DNA of 21,518 nt from Acephala macrosclerotiorum. Lineage: Eukaryota; Ascomycota; Leotiomycetes; Helotiales; Mollisiaceae. The stretch lies in the NCBI GenBank assembly GCA_014904845.1, contig MU119749.1, positions 1 through 21,518 of the forward strand. Reading direction: 5' to 3'. The notes beneath the pieces are model-generated. The model had not been told where the DNA came from. It saw only the letters and a list, made by a program, of their open reading frames with translations, and searched no databases. The position numbers and the translations under genes are program-made. Shown here piece after piece: positions 1 through 10,258 of this stretch. How positions within the stretch are numbered: the stretch's first letter is position 1; each line of letters opens with the position of its first letter.

Positions 1-1739
1 AAATATATATATTATAAATATTATATTTTTAAATTAAAAATAAAAATTTTAATATATAATTTTTATTTTTTAATTAAAAAAATTAAAAGAAAATTTAAAA
101 ATATTAATATATATAAATTAATTAATATTTAATAATAAAATTATATAATTATTAAAAAAAATTAAATATATTAATTTAAAAATTATAAATTATTTTAATT
201 AATATTAAAAATAATAAATTCGTAAAATTTATATTATATTTATTTATTAATTATTATATAATATCAAATTTTAATAAAAAATATATAATAATTTTAAATA
301 AAAAATTTAAAATAATTTATTAATTCGTATAAAAAATGATTTTAAAATAAAAAATAAATAATAAAATTTATTTTTTATATTATTTTATTTATATATATTT
401 TTTTAAATTAATATTATTTATTTTAATTATATTTATTTAATATAAAATAATATTAAAAATATTTAATAAAAAATTAAAAATAATTTTTTTTTTTTAAAAT
501 ATAAAAATTATTTATAAATATTAATATTATATTATTTTTTAATAAAAATAATATTATATTTTTTATATTAAAATTTTTAAAATTTTTAAAAAAAAATTTA
601 TATTCGATTTTATATTTAATTTTAAATTTTATTTTTTAATTTATTTATTATTATTAAAAATATATAATAAAAAATTTATTTTTAAAAAAAAATTATTAAT
701 ATTAATTTTTTTTTAAATAATAAATAAAATAAATTTTAAATATTTTTTATATATTTTTAAAACGTTTATTAAAATTTTAATTATTTATTTTATAATTTAA
801 TTATAATATTATTAATTATTTTATTTATTTAAAATATTTAAAATAATAATATTCGTTTTATTAATTATTATATATAATAATTATTATTATAATTTTTTAA
901 ATAATTAATAATATATTTTATAAAAATTTAATTATTATTAAAATATATAAAATTTTAAATACGTTTTTTTTATATTATTATATTTTTTTTATTTATATTT
1001 TTATAAAAAAATAAAAAAATTTAATTTTTAAAAAACTTTTATAATATTAACGTTTAAAACGATTTTTAAATTATAATATAATATAAAAAAAATTTAATTT
1101 TTAATAAAATTATTTATTTAATTTAAAAATTTTAATAATTATATATTTTTTTTATTAAATTTTTTATATAAATAATTTTCTATTAATTTTTTTATAAAAA
1201 AAATTAATTATTTTTTAAAATTTTAATTTATTATATATTAAATTTCTTTTTTTTAATAAATTTACAAAAATTTATTTATAATTTAATAATTTTAATATAA
1301 TAATAAATTAATTATTATAATTATAAAATTTTCGATTTTAATAATATATTTTTATTTTAAATTTTAAATTTAAAATTAATATAATTATTAAAAAAAAACT
1401 TTATATTTTATTAAACGATAAAATTAATAAATTAATAAATTTTTTAATATTTAAAATAAAAACGTATTTTTAATAAAGTTTTATATTAAAAAAAAAAATT
1501 TTAAAATTTTTATTTTTTATGTTAAATTATTACGATCGATTTAATTTATTTAAATTATTTTATTTAATATATAATTTTAAAAAAAAATTTAAAATTTTTT
1601 TTAAAAATTATATAATTATAAAAATATTTAATATTTAAATTAATATTTTAATATTTAAAATAAAAACGTATTTAAAAATTTTATAATTACGTTTTTTATT
1701 AAATATAATTATATTATATTAATTTATATAATAACGAAT

Positions 1740-2540
1740 TAATAAAAATATTTAAAAATTTAAAATTTAATAATATTTAATTAAATTTTAATTTATTTTC
1801 AAATATAAAATTTAAATATATCGAAAAAAATATTTTTTATTAATTATTTTATCGAAAAATATATATATTAATAATATTATTAGTAAATTATTAATAATTT
1901 AATCGATTATTAATATTATCGATTATTTTAATTTAATATTAATAATATTAATTTAAATATTTAAAATTTATAATTTATAATATTTAATTATTTATAATAT
2001 TTATTTAATTTATTATAAAAATTTTAAATAAATTTATCGAGCGCGTATTAAAATATTAAATTATATAATTAAAAATTACGAGAGTTTTAATATTTTTCGT
2101 TAAAAAACTAATGATTGAATTTTATTCGATTAATTATTAAAAATATCGAAATAATAAATAAAAATAAAAATTGAAAATATTAATATTATTTAAAATTTAA
2201 TCGTAAAATCGATCGATTTAAACAAATTTTACGCGCGTAAAAAATACCGATTATATATACGAATAAACACTATAATTAATCGATATTAAAAATTTAAATT
2301 AAAATACTTAAAAATTGAGCGATTTAATAAATTAAATATAATTATATAAATATCGTTTATAATCGTTTATAATCGTTCGAAAATCGAAAATTTTAATATT
2401 TTTATTAATTTAAATCTATTTATTAATCGATTATTATTAAACGTTAAATATTTAAATATGCAATTATTATATAACGCGCGCTATTAATAAACTGTTAATA
2501 TTATTAATAAATAATTAATAATAATAAAAAATTTTAATAT
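1740..2540 (+). repeat. Left arm of a large degenerate inverted repeat
   Basis: The reverse complement of this arm aligns with about 3270-4072. Good landmarks are CGATCGAT at 2210-2217 against 3595-3602, the GCGCG-containing segment near 2041-2050 against ACGCG near 3764, and TAATCGATAATATT-like sequence near 1905-1925 against 3880-3900. All pairs sum to about 5812, so the alignment is collinear without big gaps. Mismatches are mostly C/T and G/A. It is probably one arm of a palindromic pair of transposon copies. Confidence 0.75.
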
Positions 2541-2763
2541 ATTTTAATTAAAATTTAATATTTTTTATTTATAATTAAAATAATTCGTATTACGTAAATA
2601 ATACGTAATTTAATAAAAATTAATATTAGTTTTTAAAATAAACAATTAATTAATATTAATAATAAAATTATTAATAATATAATTTATAATAAATTTTAAA
2701 TTTTATTTATAAATCGATTTTAAAAATATTTTAATAACGAATTTTTTTAATAATATTTAATTT

Positions 2764-2839
2764 AAAAAAATTAATATAATTTTTAATATAAAAAATTTAA
2801 TAAAAAAATTAATATAATTTTTAATATAAAAAATTTAAT
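2764..2839. repeat. Two-copy 38-bp tandem repeat in the spacer of the inverted repeat
   Basis: Two consecutive copies with a period of 38 bases, each containing TTAATATAATTTTTAATATA, are identical or nearly so. The repeat lies close to the centre of the inverted repeat. A recent local duplication is the simplest explanation, because older copies would have diverged. Confidence 0.8.
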
Positions 2840-3269
2840 AAAAAAATAATAATATTTTAAAAAATAATTAAAAATATTTAATTATTTTTAATAATAAATT
2901 TAAATTCAAAAAAAAATTTATTAAATTTTAAAAAAAAAATTATGAAAAAATTTAATATTATTAAAAATATTAAAAATATTATTAAAATTTTAAAAAAATA
3001 ATTATAATAATTTAAAAAATTTTAAATTTTAAAATTTTTATTTAAAAAAATTTTATTATATAAAAAAACGATTATAATAAAATTATATAAATTTATAAAT
3101 ATATTAATAAATTTAATTTTTTTAAATATAATTAAATCGATTAAAAAATTATTATTAAAAATATTATATTTTATTAAATTAATATTTATTTAAAATTCGT
3201 TTAAAAAATTTAAAAAATTTAAAATCGTTTTAAATATTTAAAATATTTAAAAACTTTTAAATTAATTAA

Positions 3270-4072
3270 AATATTATTAAAAAAAAAATTATATATTAAT
3301 TAATTACTAATAATATTAACGATTTATTAATAACGTGTATTATATAATAATTATATATTTAAAACTTTAACGTTTAATTAATAATCGATTAATAAATAAA
3401 TTCTATTTATAAAAAATATTAAAACTTTCGATTTTAAACGATTATAAACGATTATACGTAATTTTTAAATAAGTATTTATATAATTATATTTTAATTAAT
3501 TAAATCGTTTAATTTTTAAATATTTTTTTTAATTAAATTATAATTATTTATATATAAAACTTATAAATTTTACATGTATAAATTTTATTTAAATCGATCG
3601 ATTTTACGATTAAATTTTAAATAACGTTAATATTTTTAATTTTTATTTTTATTTATTTTTTCGACATTTTTAATAATTAATCGAATAAAACGTAATTATT
3701 AATTTTTTAATAAAAAATATTTAAATTTTATAGTTTTTAATTTTATAATTTAATATTTTAATACGCGTTTAATAAATCTAATTAAATAAATATTATAAAT
3801 TTTAAATTTTAAATATTTAAATATTTAATTATAAATTAATATTATTAATAATTTTTTAATAATATTAATATTAAATTAAAATAATCGATAATATTAATAA
3901 TTAATTAACGAATTAATAATATTATTAACGTTTGTATTTTTCTATAAAACGATTAATAAAAATTTTTTTTTTAAAAATATAAATTTAAAACTTTAATTTT
4001 TTAAATAAAAAATATTAAAATTTTTAATTATAAATATTTATTTTCGATTTTATTATAATAAATTATTAAATA
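3270..4072 (-). repeat. Right arm of the large degenerate inverted repeat
   Basis: This is the partner of the left arm, inverted around a centre near 2906, with a spacer of roughly 700 bp of still more degraded A/T sequence. Similarity seems to fade outside the given limits, but in such low-complexity sequence the ends cannot be fixed by eye. Two copies of one element inserted head to head, or a single inverted duplication, would both explain it, and either would be a substrate for RIP. Confidence 0.75.
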
Positions 4073-5198
4073 TATTATTTATTTATATAAAAATATTATA
4101 TATTAATTATTTTATTAAATTTAAACTTTTAATAATAATACGATTTAAAATATTTTTAAATTAATAAATAAAAATTTTATAAAATAAAACGAATATTAAA
4201 AATTTTTAAAATTAAAAATATTAAAATTTAAAATTTAAAATATAATTATATTAATTCGATTAAATTTAAAATTATATTAATATATTTTAATAAAAAATAT
4301 TAAAAAAATTTATATTTAAATTTTATAACGATATATTTTATAATACAAAAAATTATATATATTAATTTTTTTATATTTATAAATTTTAAAATATTTAAAC
4401 GTTTAAAATTTATTTAAAAAATTTATAATATTTAAAACGTTTAAAAAAATAAATTATTATTTAATTAATTTAATTAAATAATTTAAATTTAAATTTAAAT
4501 TAATTAAATAAAAAATAATATATCGATTTTATTATTATTAAATTTTTAATTAAATTAAAATTTATTAATATATTTAATTTCGAAAATAATATTAATTATA
4601 TATTTTTTAATATATAAATTTTTTTTATTTATTATAAAATAATTAATAATATTTTTATTTTTAGTTTAATTAATTAATTAATTAATTTATAAATTATAAA
4701 TTATTTTAAATAAATTTAATTTATTAATTCAAATAAATTAATTTACGATTAAATTTCTTTATTTTATATTTTATTATTTTTTTATAATATATAAAATCTT
4801 ATTTTATATTATAATTTTTATAATATTCAATTTTATAAATTTATTAATTTTAAATTAAATATTTATAATATTATATTCGATTATATTAAAATTTAAAATA
4901 TAATATATTTAAATATTAAATATATAAATATATTAATTAAAATTAAAATTAAAAAAGTTTTATTAAAATAATTTTAAATTGGAAAATTTAAAATTATATA
5001 TATTATATATAATTACGTATTTATTAATATTATAATATAATAAAATAAAATTTTATATTAATAATTAATTTAATATATTTATATAATTAAAAAATGCATA
5101 CGATTAATAAATATTATTACGTTATTAATAAATTAATATTTTTAAAACTTTTTAATAGCAAATTTTAATGTAGTAATTTTCAAAAGTTCGTAGTGAGT

Positions 5199-5211
5199 AT
5201 AATATAAATAG
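5199..5211 (+). promoter_or_regulatory. TATA-like box upstream of the 301-codon ORF
   Basis: TATAAATAG at 5203-5211 lies about 85 bases before the first ATG at 5294, just where sequence composition returns to normal. Position and match to the TATA consensus make it a reasonable core promoter, but A/T sequence next door makes chance matches common. Confidence 0.4.
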
Positions 5212-5293
5212 AAGCCCCGGTAAGGCCACAAGCGCCGAGATACAAATTTCCAACTTTAAATAATTCATTTACCTTTTTACATTTATCGACCAA

Positions 5294-6199
5294 ATGAAAA
5301 AAATACGAAACAATCGAGTAGGGCGAATGCTAGCGACATCTCATGCTCAAGTATTTCCCTCGCAAACAAGTTTTACACAATATCCTCGCATCTCCTCAAA
5401 TTTGCCACAGCATCTACATTCATGTGCCACTTTGTCCTCTCACTCGTTTCTCCCTATACCACTTCCAAAGAGAATCCGTCAGATGTCTTCCCAGACAAAG
5501 TCTCCAGAAAATGCTGCAGCCGAAGGAATAACCCAGGAACGGAAACCCGCTGCCAGCGTCGACTGCAACATCCCTTCAGACTGCGAACTCTTTGCTTTGG
5601 TTAACGCGGATTGCATCGCCGACTCTCAGCGCTTCACAGCCTTCACCACGGCATTTAGAAACCTCGCTCTCAGAAAATGGGAAAATGAAGCCAGTAAAGG
5701 AGCCGATCCAGAAGGATTGCGGCATGAATGGGGCGTGGAGTGGGTTCCTCTGCCCGACAACCTCAGCATCCACGAAATGCCAATCCTGCGCTCTCGCGTT
5801 GTGGAAGCGAGCAAGAAAAATCGAAAGCAGAAGCTTGCGCGTAGTTATGATGATGTGGCTGATTGCAATGTGTTTTACTTTGTAAATGAGGAAGTGGTGG
5901 ACTCAGTTCTCGATGAGGGGAGAACGATTCCGTTCATTTATGCTGTGAATGCGAATTATAGGAGAAAAGATGGACAGGGCGAAAGTGGAGGGGAAGAGGA
6001 GGCTGGGGCTTATTATAAGGTGGCGGTAGATACGCTTACGGATTTCTGGTATATGATGGGGACGGCGGATTCGAATTTGGGGATGGAGGAGTTGGTGCCG
6101 TCCGTACATGCGGGAGGAGGAGTGCTGAAAGATGCGGGGTCGCAGGGAGCATCGTTGAGACTGATGCTGTATGATGTGGATGATGATGAGGATGTGTGA
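5294..6199 (+). CDS. Hypothetical protein at the AT-block edge (301 aa, intronless)
   Basis: I do not recognise this protein. The frame is open for 301 codons with normal composition, and no intron is needed. The first 63 residues are rich in Ser, Pro, His and Arg/Lys and hold no Asp or Glu, so they could be a mitochondrial-type presequence or simply 5' UTR. A second Met (residue 64, base 5483; MSSQTKSPE) is the likely start if the N-terminus is not used. The body (about 85-240) is mixed alpha/beta-like with several Trp and Cys and a basic patch KKNRKQK near 177. The C-terminus is Gly-rich and ends with an acidic run (DVDDDEDV). No signal peptide of the secretory type or membrane segment is seen. 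It begins only about 130 bases from the A/T block, a common place for lineage-specific genes. Confidence 0.65.
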   Translation: MKKIRNNRVGRMLATSHAQVFPSQTSFTQYPRISSNLPQHLHSCATLSSHSFLPIPLPKRIRQMSSQTKSPENAAAEGITQERKPAASVDCNIPSDCELFALVNADCIADSQRFTAFTTAFRNLALRKWENEASKGADPEGLRHEWGVEWVPLPDNLSIHEMPILRSRVVEASKKNRKQKLARSYDDVADCNVFYFVNEEVVDSVLDEGRTIPFIYAVNANYRRKDGQGESGGEEEAGAYYKVAVDTLTDFWYMMGTADSNLGMEELVPSVHAGGGVLKDAGSQGASLRLMLYDVDDDEDV

Positions 6200-6537
6200 G
6201 TACTTGCGGTGCCGACGATGTGAGATCAAACCATGGTGGGAAAGAGCAGTCTTGCAACATGGCAACTGCACGGAAAAATAAGAAAATTTCATCTAACTAT
6301 CTACACCTTCGTTTCGAAGACCATCAATGATATGCCTTCCAAGAGACGACTGAGGTTTTAATAGGCAAAACTCGGTGTGAAGACGCCTAGAAATACAATC
6401 TGGAATGAGGCTTCATGGTCTAGTGGCACGTTGTTAGAAGAATTTAGATGACACCATTTCAACGAAGAAGCCCTTGATGGCAGTCTTTCATCTCTTTAAC
6501 AATGAATTCTACCATAATAGAATTCACACAAGCCGAA
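6200..6537. other. Intergenic region between the 301-aa ORF and the LysM pseudogene
   Basis: The two genes converge here, so this stretch should hold both 3' ends. I see no coding frame. A perfect small inverted repeat, GAATTCT..AGAATTC at 6504-6525, could form a short hairpin but may be chance. Confidence 0.5.
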
Positions 6538-7831
6538 TCATGAAGGATGCAGTGCATGCAATGCTAAGTGGGAGCCCCTTCTTAATTTGGATGAAGACAT
6601 CACTCCGACGCAATACGCCTCTCCCACCCAAAGATTGGTACAAGACGCTCCCACAGCCGGATTCCAAGCATAGAACTGGTCGAAGGTGATATCATACTCG
6701 CTCTCGAAGGCGCTGCAAGATCAACCTATATTGTTTCGGTTAGTAAGCAAACTTCACGCTATTCTTCATGAGTTAAATGTAATCTTACCTGACTCGACGA
6801 CCGTCCAAACATTGCATGCAGAAGTGATACCTGTCTGTGTAGGACCCGGAGGCGTGGCCGCAGCAGCAGTTGTCGTTGTCGATGCGGCGCTAGGCGCAGC
6901 CACACAATACGTTTCATCAAGCCATAGGCTCGTGCAATCGCTTCCCACAGCGGGATTCCATGCATAGAACTGGCGAATGTTATGCCAAATGCGGCCTCGA
7001 TGGATGCACATGAGTCTCCGGACTTTGTGACATAGTACTCGGTACAAGAGGCAGAGATGCCGGCTTGGGAAGGGGCGGCGACGCAGTAAGTCTCGTCGAG
7101 CCAAAGGCTTTCGCAGTTGCTCCCCACAGCGGGGTTCCAGGCGTAGAATTCGGCGATGGAGATTCCGTATGCGGCTTCGATTGAGGCACAGCTGTCTCCG
7201 GATTTGGTCACGTAGTAGTCTGTGCAGGATGAGACGATACCGATTTGCGTGGAGGTCACAATGGAGGTGTTTGATGTGCTGGATGATGTCATTGTTGTCG
7301 ATGACGCCGAAGGTGCTGACACACAATACGCAAGGAGCAATCGCTTTGAACGGCAGGGTTCCAGGCATAGAATTGAGCGAATGTTATATCGTACCCTGCT
7401 TCGATACTGCCACATGAATCCCCGGAAACGGCGGTATAATATGTGAGGCAATTGGATACAATTCCTGACTGGGTCGGTGCCGCAGCCGACGAAGCGACCG
7501 TATTGGTTCCCGAGACCCCAACACACAGAGATCGGAATTCCGTGGCATTGAGACCTGTATAGAATTCCGAGCAATCAGAGCCAACCGAAGGGTTCCAAGC
7601 ATATAGTTGAGCAACAGTGATGTTGAATTGCCCAACAAAGTCGTCACACGTATAATCTGTGTTTGAATTACTTAGCGTGAATAACATCATTGATGAGTTA
7701 GAGACTCACACGCAGCATCACCTCCATAATACATGCCATAGGCATTGCGGTTTGAAACTGTATCAGAGGGAGAGTTCGTAGCGCTTGGCTAAACATATGA
7801 ATTGAGAGTGCTCGTGACCAGGAGAGTCAAT
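6538..7831 (-). pseudogene. Decayed secreted multi-LysM (chitin-binding) protein
   Basis: Five LysM units can be read, each with a version of GDSCxSIEAxxxITFxxFYAWNPAVGSxC followed in most by LWxxExYCV. Such secreted fungal proteins bind chitin oligomers; the family includes plant-pathogen effectors such as Ecp6. The N-terminal exon keeps a hydrophobic LLLTLLVTST stretch like a signal peptide, but its start is lost in the A/T block, and a TAG follows shortly. Introns: 7657-7709 (53 nt) and 6726-6788 (63 nt, TACTAAC branch site). Lesions: a frame change in unit 2 near 7334-7341, where several residues before YCV are also missing; a one-base loss in unit 4 near 6971-6974, between ITFA and QFYAWNP; and TGA at 6721-6723 in unit 5 where Asp of GDSC is expected. 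Ser/Thr-rich linkers separate the units. The family call is sure, loss of function very likely. Confidence 0.85.
7571..7656 (-). other. LysM unit 1 (divergent)
   Basis: This unit is the most divergent, with CDDFVGQFNITVAQLYAWNP followed by SVGSDC. It starts right after the first intron acceptor at 7657 and lacks the LWxxExYCV tail of units 3 to 5, reading SLCVGVS instead. Confidence 0.7.
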
Positions 7832-7976
7832 AATAATATAATTTAAAAATAAAATTATAATTATTTTTAATAAAAAAAAAATTAATAATCGTATTAAAAT
7901 TAATAAATATAATTTTATATTATTTTAAAATTTTATAATTATTTTTATTATAAATTATTAAATAAATTAAACAAAC
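7832..7976. other. Small AT-rich block at the 5' end of the LysM pseudogene
   Basis: About 145 bases of nearly pure A/T with one CpG. It replaces the region where the start codon and promoter of the LysM gene should be. It may be a short degraded insertion, or RIP leakage that erased the 5' end of the gene. Confidence 0.6.
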
Positions 7977-8364
7977 TATTAATTCTTAAAGCGGACGACC
8001 AACAATAAACTTTTTACAACATTTAGCTAGGGCTAGATATAAAAAAGAACGGTTATTCAATATTTTAATTTTCCTAAGCGTGAATCTCCTTATTCATTTC
8101 GTCTCACTATCAGCGGCCACTCCCGTTTTCTCTCCAGCAGAAATCACTCTGAATACATTGAATGGATCTTCATGCAAAGATTGATTCAACCACTTCTCAA
8201 TTGCATCACCTGTTCCATGTTGACTTCTGATCCTGCGAGTGCTTCCGATAGTTCCAAGCTTTGAGGTTGGTTCGGCTGAGGCCAATGACAAGAAAGGTAG
8301 ATTTCCCTGCAGAAATGATCACCTGAGCAAAGACTTCACGAGAAATGGGTAGGGATGCAAATAC

Positions 8365-8485
8365 TGTCAAGATTTGATAATATTGATGATTATTGTGATT
8401 ATTGATGATGATGGTTCTCAGAGAGAGAGAGATCTCTTAAAACCCCGCAGCACTAACTCAGCACTAAATCACATGATTTCTAACA
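8365..8485 (-). repeat. 3' LTR of the copia-type element (121 bp)
   Basis: Same length and ends as the partner. The five differences (8385, 8395, 8413, 8419, 8455) are all transitions of the type CpA/TpG against TpA; four TpA states are in the 5' LTR and one in this copy. Confidence 0.9.
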
Positions 8486-8497
8486 CGCCCCCTTGCT
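8486..8497 (-). promoter_or_regulatory. Polypurine tract of the LTR element
   Basis: AGCAAGGGGGCG lies immediately upstream of the 3' LTR on the minus strand. Its place and purine content fit the plus-strand primer of reverse transcription and fix the orientation of the element. Confidence 0.65.
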
Positions 8498-8773
8498 AAG
8501 CACAGTGCTTAAGATGTCCAAAAATGGAAGTATATCCTCAAAACCAAGTCATATGACCAAATATCCAAAATGCCCAATATTTAGCCTAGGCCTCATTAAA
8601 CTCCCGCACGCTTACATTCTTTTCATGGAAATTCGATTTTTTAGTGCAGTACAAAAAGTGCTTTTAGCTTCTAATAAAATATCCAATATGCTGTATATAC
8701 GCCTTTTAGTCTAAAAAAGTGTAAACTACCAATCTGGCTCTCGTGTGTACTACTATATCTAGTTCTTATGCCC

Positions 8774-8914
8774 CAGTTTATAGAGATAAAAGTCTTTACT
8801 CTATGTGTATACTCTCAATTTAAAGAGATAAAAAGTCTTTACTCTATACTACGTCTGACTCTCAAATAAATATATACGCTTCCAGTTTATAAAAATAGAA
8901 AGTCTTTGCTCTAT
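8774..8914. repeat. Degenerate three-copy minisatellite inside the LTR element
   Basis: The core AAGTCTTTACTCTAT (with small changes), preceded by AGTTTATAGAGATAAA-like sequence, occurs three times, ending at 8804, 8847 and 8914. Spacing is uneven (43 and 67 bases). It lies in the 3' untranslated part of the retroelement. Confidence 0.7.
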
Positions 8915-9599
8915 GTGTACTAATCTAGCTCTTTAAACAAACATAAATAATTGCCATTTAATTTTGCTATAAATCTCAAGACTAGCCTTGAAATTTTTAA
9001 TCTCAAAATCGGGAATTCGAGCAAAACTTGCGAATATAACGCTGTAAACTCTCTTTTTGCCTTTGCTTTTATCTTTGTCTTTGTTTTTATTTCGATAGAA
9101 TAATTTACGACGTTTACGTTTATCGTTCTCGAAGTTTAAAGAAGAAAAGTTTTATTCGATAATCTTCGAGTATTTTTTATATCGCTTATAATATCGCTAA
9201 ATGTAATCGTATTTTTTGCAAAAATAGTAGTACTATTCATTAAAAAAAAAAGAGATCGAGAATTTGATCGCTTTCGATCGATTTCATTTATAGATTTTAT
9301 AAACTTTTCTCGGCGTTTTCAATATTTTGTTTAACGAAACCTTCGATTAAAATTAGTAAATTTAGTAAATTCGATCGTTATAATTTTAATAGCGAATGTT
9401 TTAATTTAAGATTTTTAATTTTATAAGTATATAATTATTAATTTAATTTTTTAAAGCTACTAAAAAGTATTATTTTTAATTTAAATCTATTAAATAGTTT
9501 TCAATCTTTCGATTAAAAAAATTAATATAAATCGAGAATAAATATCGATATTTAAAATACTAAATAAAATACCGAAGAATTAAAACTAAAAATCGAGTA

Positions 9600-10130
9600 A
9601 ATCGTTTGAAAAAGATCGAATATTATTAATAGATTAAAGTTTTTTAGAATTAAACTCGAACTTTTTTTTAAATAAGTAAATAATATTATTATTTCGATTC
9701 AATTTAACTAGTTTTATTTATACGGCCTTAAAGTTCTCTATTTCGACGTGTTTTATAATCCGATCGTAGAATCTAAGTCTTATAAAAAAAAGTATTTAAA
9801 TGGCTCGAGTATTGCGATCGTTTTATTTCCGAGAAACTATAGTATTAACATTTGGTCCACCGAGTTTGTTTTTATTACCGTTAGCGATTTTACGGACTCT
9901 AATAATCTAAAGCGCAATCTTAGCAGATTTTTTAAAGGCCTAGTAATTGTCTTTATCGAATATAACGACGTCTTTTTATTTGGTGTAATTAAAAAAAGGG
10001 AAAGTCGATAGTAGATTTGATGAATTAGGCTGAGAAGTCGATGGATTAATAAGAGTGCTAGAAACGGGAGTAATAATGGAAGTAGACGATATTTCGATGA
10101 TTTTATTAATAGAGGTACTAGTTTGATATT
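9600..10130 (-). pseudogene. Remnant of a copia-type gag gene
   Basis: A minus-strand frame is open from near the primer-binding site for about 50 Ser/Thr/Ile-rich codons and then continues with several in-frame stops. After a TAA comes VVIFDKDNY, a TAG, then AFKKSAKIAL, resembling the NYxxWxxxxxxxL block of copia Gag (UBN2 type). Further on, RAI, TAG, ILFFIRLRFYDRIIKHV and then IENFKAV, TAG, IKLVKF resemble the later W..I...L.....I and AKEAW..L motifs. Stops fall where Trp would fit, as expected from TGG changed to TAG or TAA by RIP. No zinc knuckle or pol motif is recognisable beyond about 9600, where the frame dissolves. Confidence 0.6.
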
Positions 10131-10137
10131 GCTACCA
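10120..10137 (-). promoter_or_regulatory. Primer-binding site of the LTR element
   Basis: TGGTAGCAATATC begins at the first base inside the 5' LTR. TGGTAGC fits the 3' end of initiator methionine tRNA, which many Ty1/copia elements use; complementarity beyond about seven bases is not obvious. Confidence 0.6.
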
Positions 10138-10258
10138 TGTCAAGATTTGATAATATTAATGATTATTATGATTATTGATGATGATAGTTCTTAGAGAGAG
10201 AGAGATCTCTTAAAACCCCGCAGCACTGACTCAGCACTAAATCACATGATTTCTAACA
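10138..10258 (-). repeat. 5' LTR of the copia-type element (121 bp)
   Basis: The repeat starts TGTTAGAAATCATG and ends TTGACA on the minus strand. It carries a CT-rich run with an AGAGATCTCT palindrome and several ATC repeats. It matches the other LTR at 116 of 121 positions. Confidence 0.9.

Larger units (their letters stand above)
1..5160. other. Extremely AT-rich, RIP-degraded block 1
   Basis: This stretch is almost only A and T, with no credible open reading frame on either strand; the gene-like sequence starts abruptly near 5170. The few remaining G and C bases lie mostly in CpG pairs. Parts are slightly richer in G/C (about 2040-2480 and 3340-3780), and these correspond to the two arms of an inverted repeat. 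This is the usual look of old transposons after saturating C-to-T mutation on both strands (RIP). The original elements cannot be identified by eye. A centromeric or subtelomeric location is possible but nothing seen here proves it. Confidence 0.85.
8365..10258 (-). mobile_element. Non-autonomous or deleted Ty1/copia-type LTR retroelement
   Basis: Two 121-bp direct repeats (TGTTAG..TTGACA on the minus strand) bound a 1652-bp interior. On the minus strand the interior starts with TGGTAGC directly after the LTR, like the initiator-tRNA primer-binding site of Ty1/copia elements, and ends with AGCAAGGGGGCG directly before the second LTR, a polypurine tract. Target duplications are ATATT and GTATT. 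The interior has room only for a gag-like remnant; protease, integrase and reverse transcriptase are not seen. The central part (about 9080-9740) is A/T-enriched with C mostly in CpG, so the element has been hit by RIP. Copia is favoured over gypsy by the short LTRs and the form of the gag. Confidence 0.85.

Noticed and set aside
1..5160. A mitochondrial origin for the A/T sequence
   Set aside because: No mitochondrial gene, tRNA or rRNA is seen, and CpG-only retention with inverted copies fits nuclear RIP better.
6414..6445. A tRNA-like 5' half (TCATGGTCTAGTGGC) as in Glu/Asp tRNA
   Set aside because: No anticodon arm, T-loop or closing 3' acceptor sequence follows, so it is at most a chance match or tiny fragment.
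6686..7446. Several plus-strand frames across the LysM locus
   Set aside because: They are shadows of the LysM repeats on the minus strand.
8300..8364. A frameshift in the interrupted small gene between AQVIISAG and SLASAEP
   Set aside because: A 58-nt intron with GTATTT and CTGCAG ends explains the frame change, so no lesion is needed.
8418..8440. CRISPR-like or regulatory repeat (GA-rich run seen twice in the window)
   Set aside because: The two copies are the two LTRs of one retroelement.
9748..10011. Plus-strand 87-codon frame inside the LTR element
   Set aside because: It is the antisense of the gag remnant; the minus strand carries the recognisable motifs.
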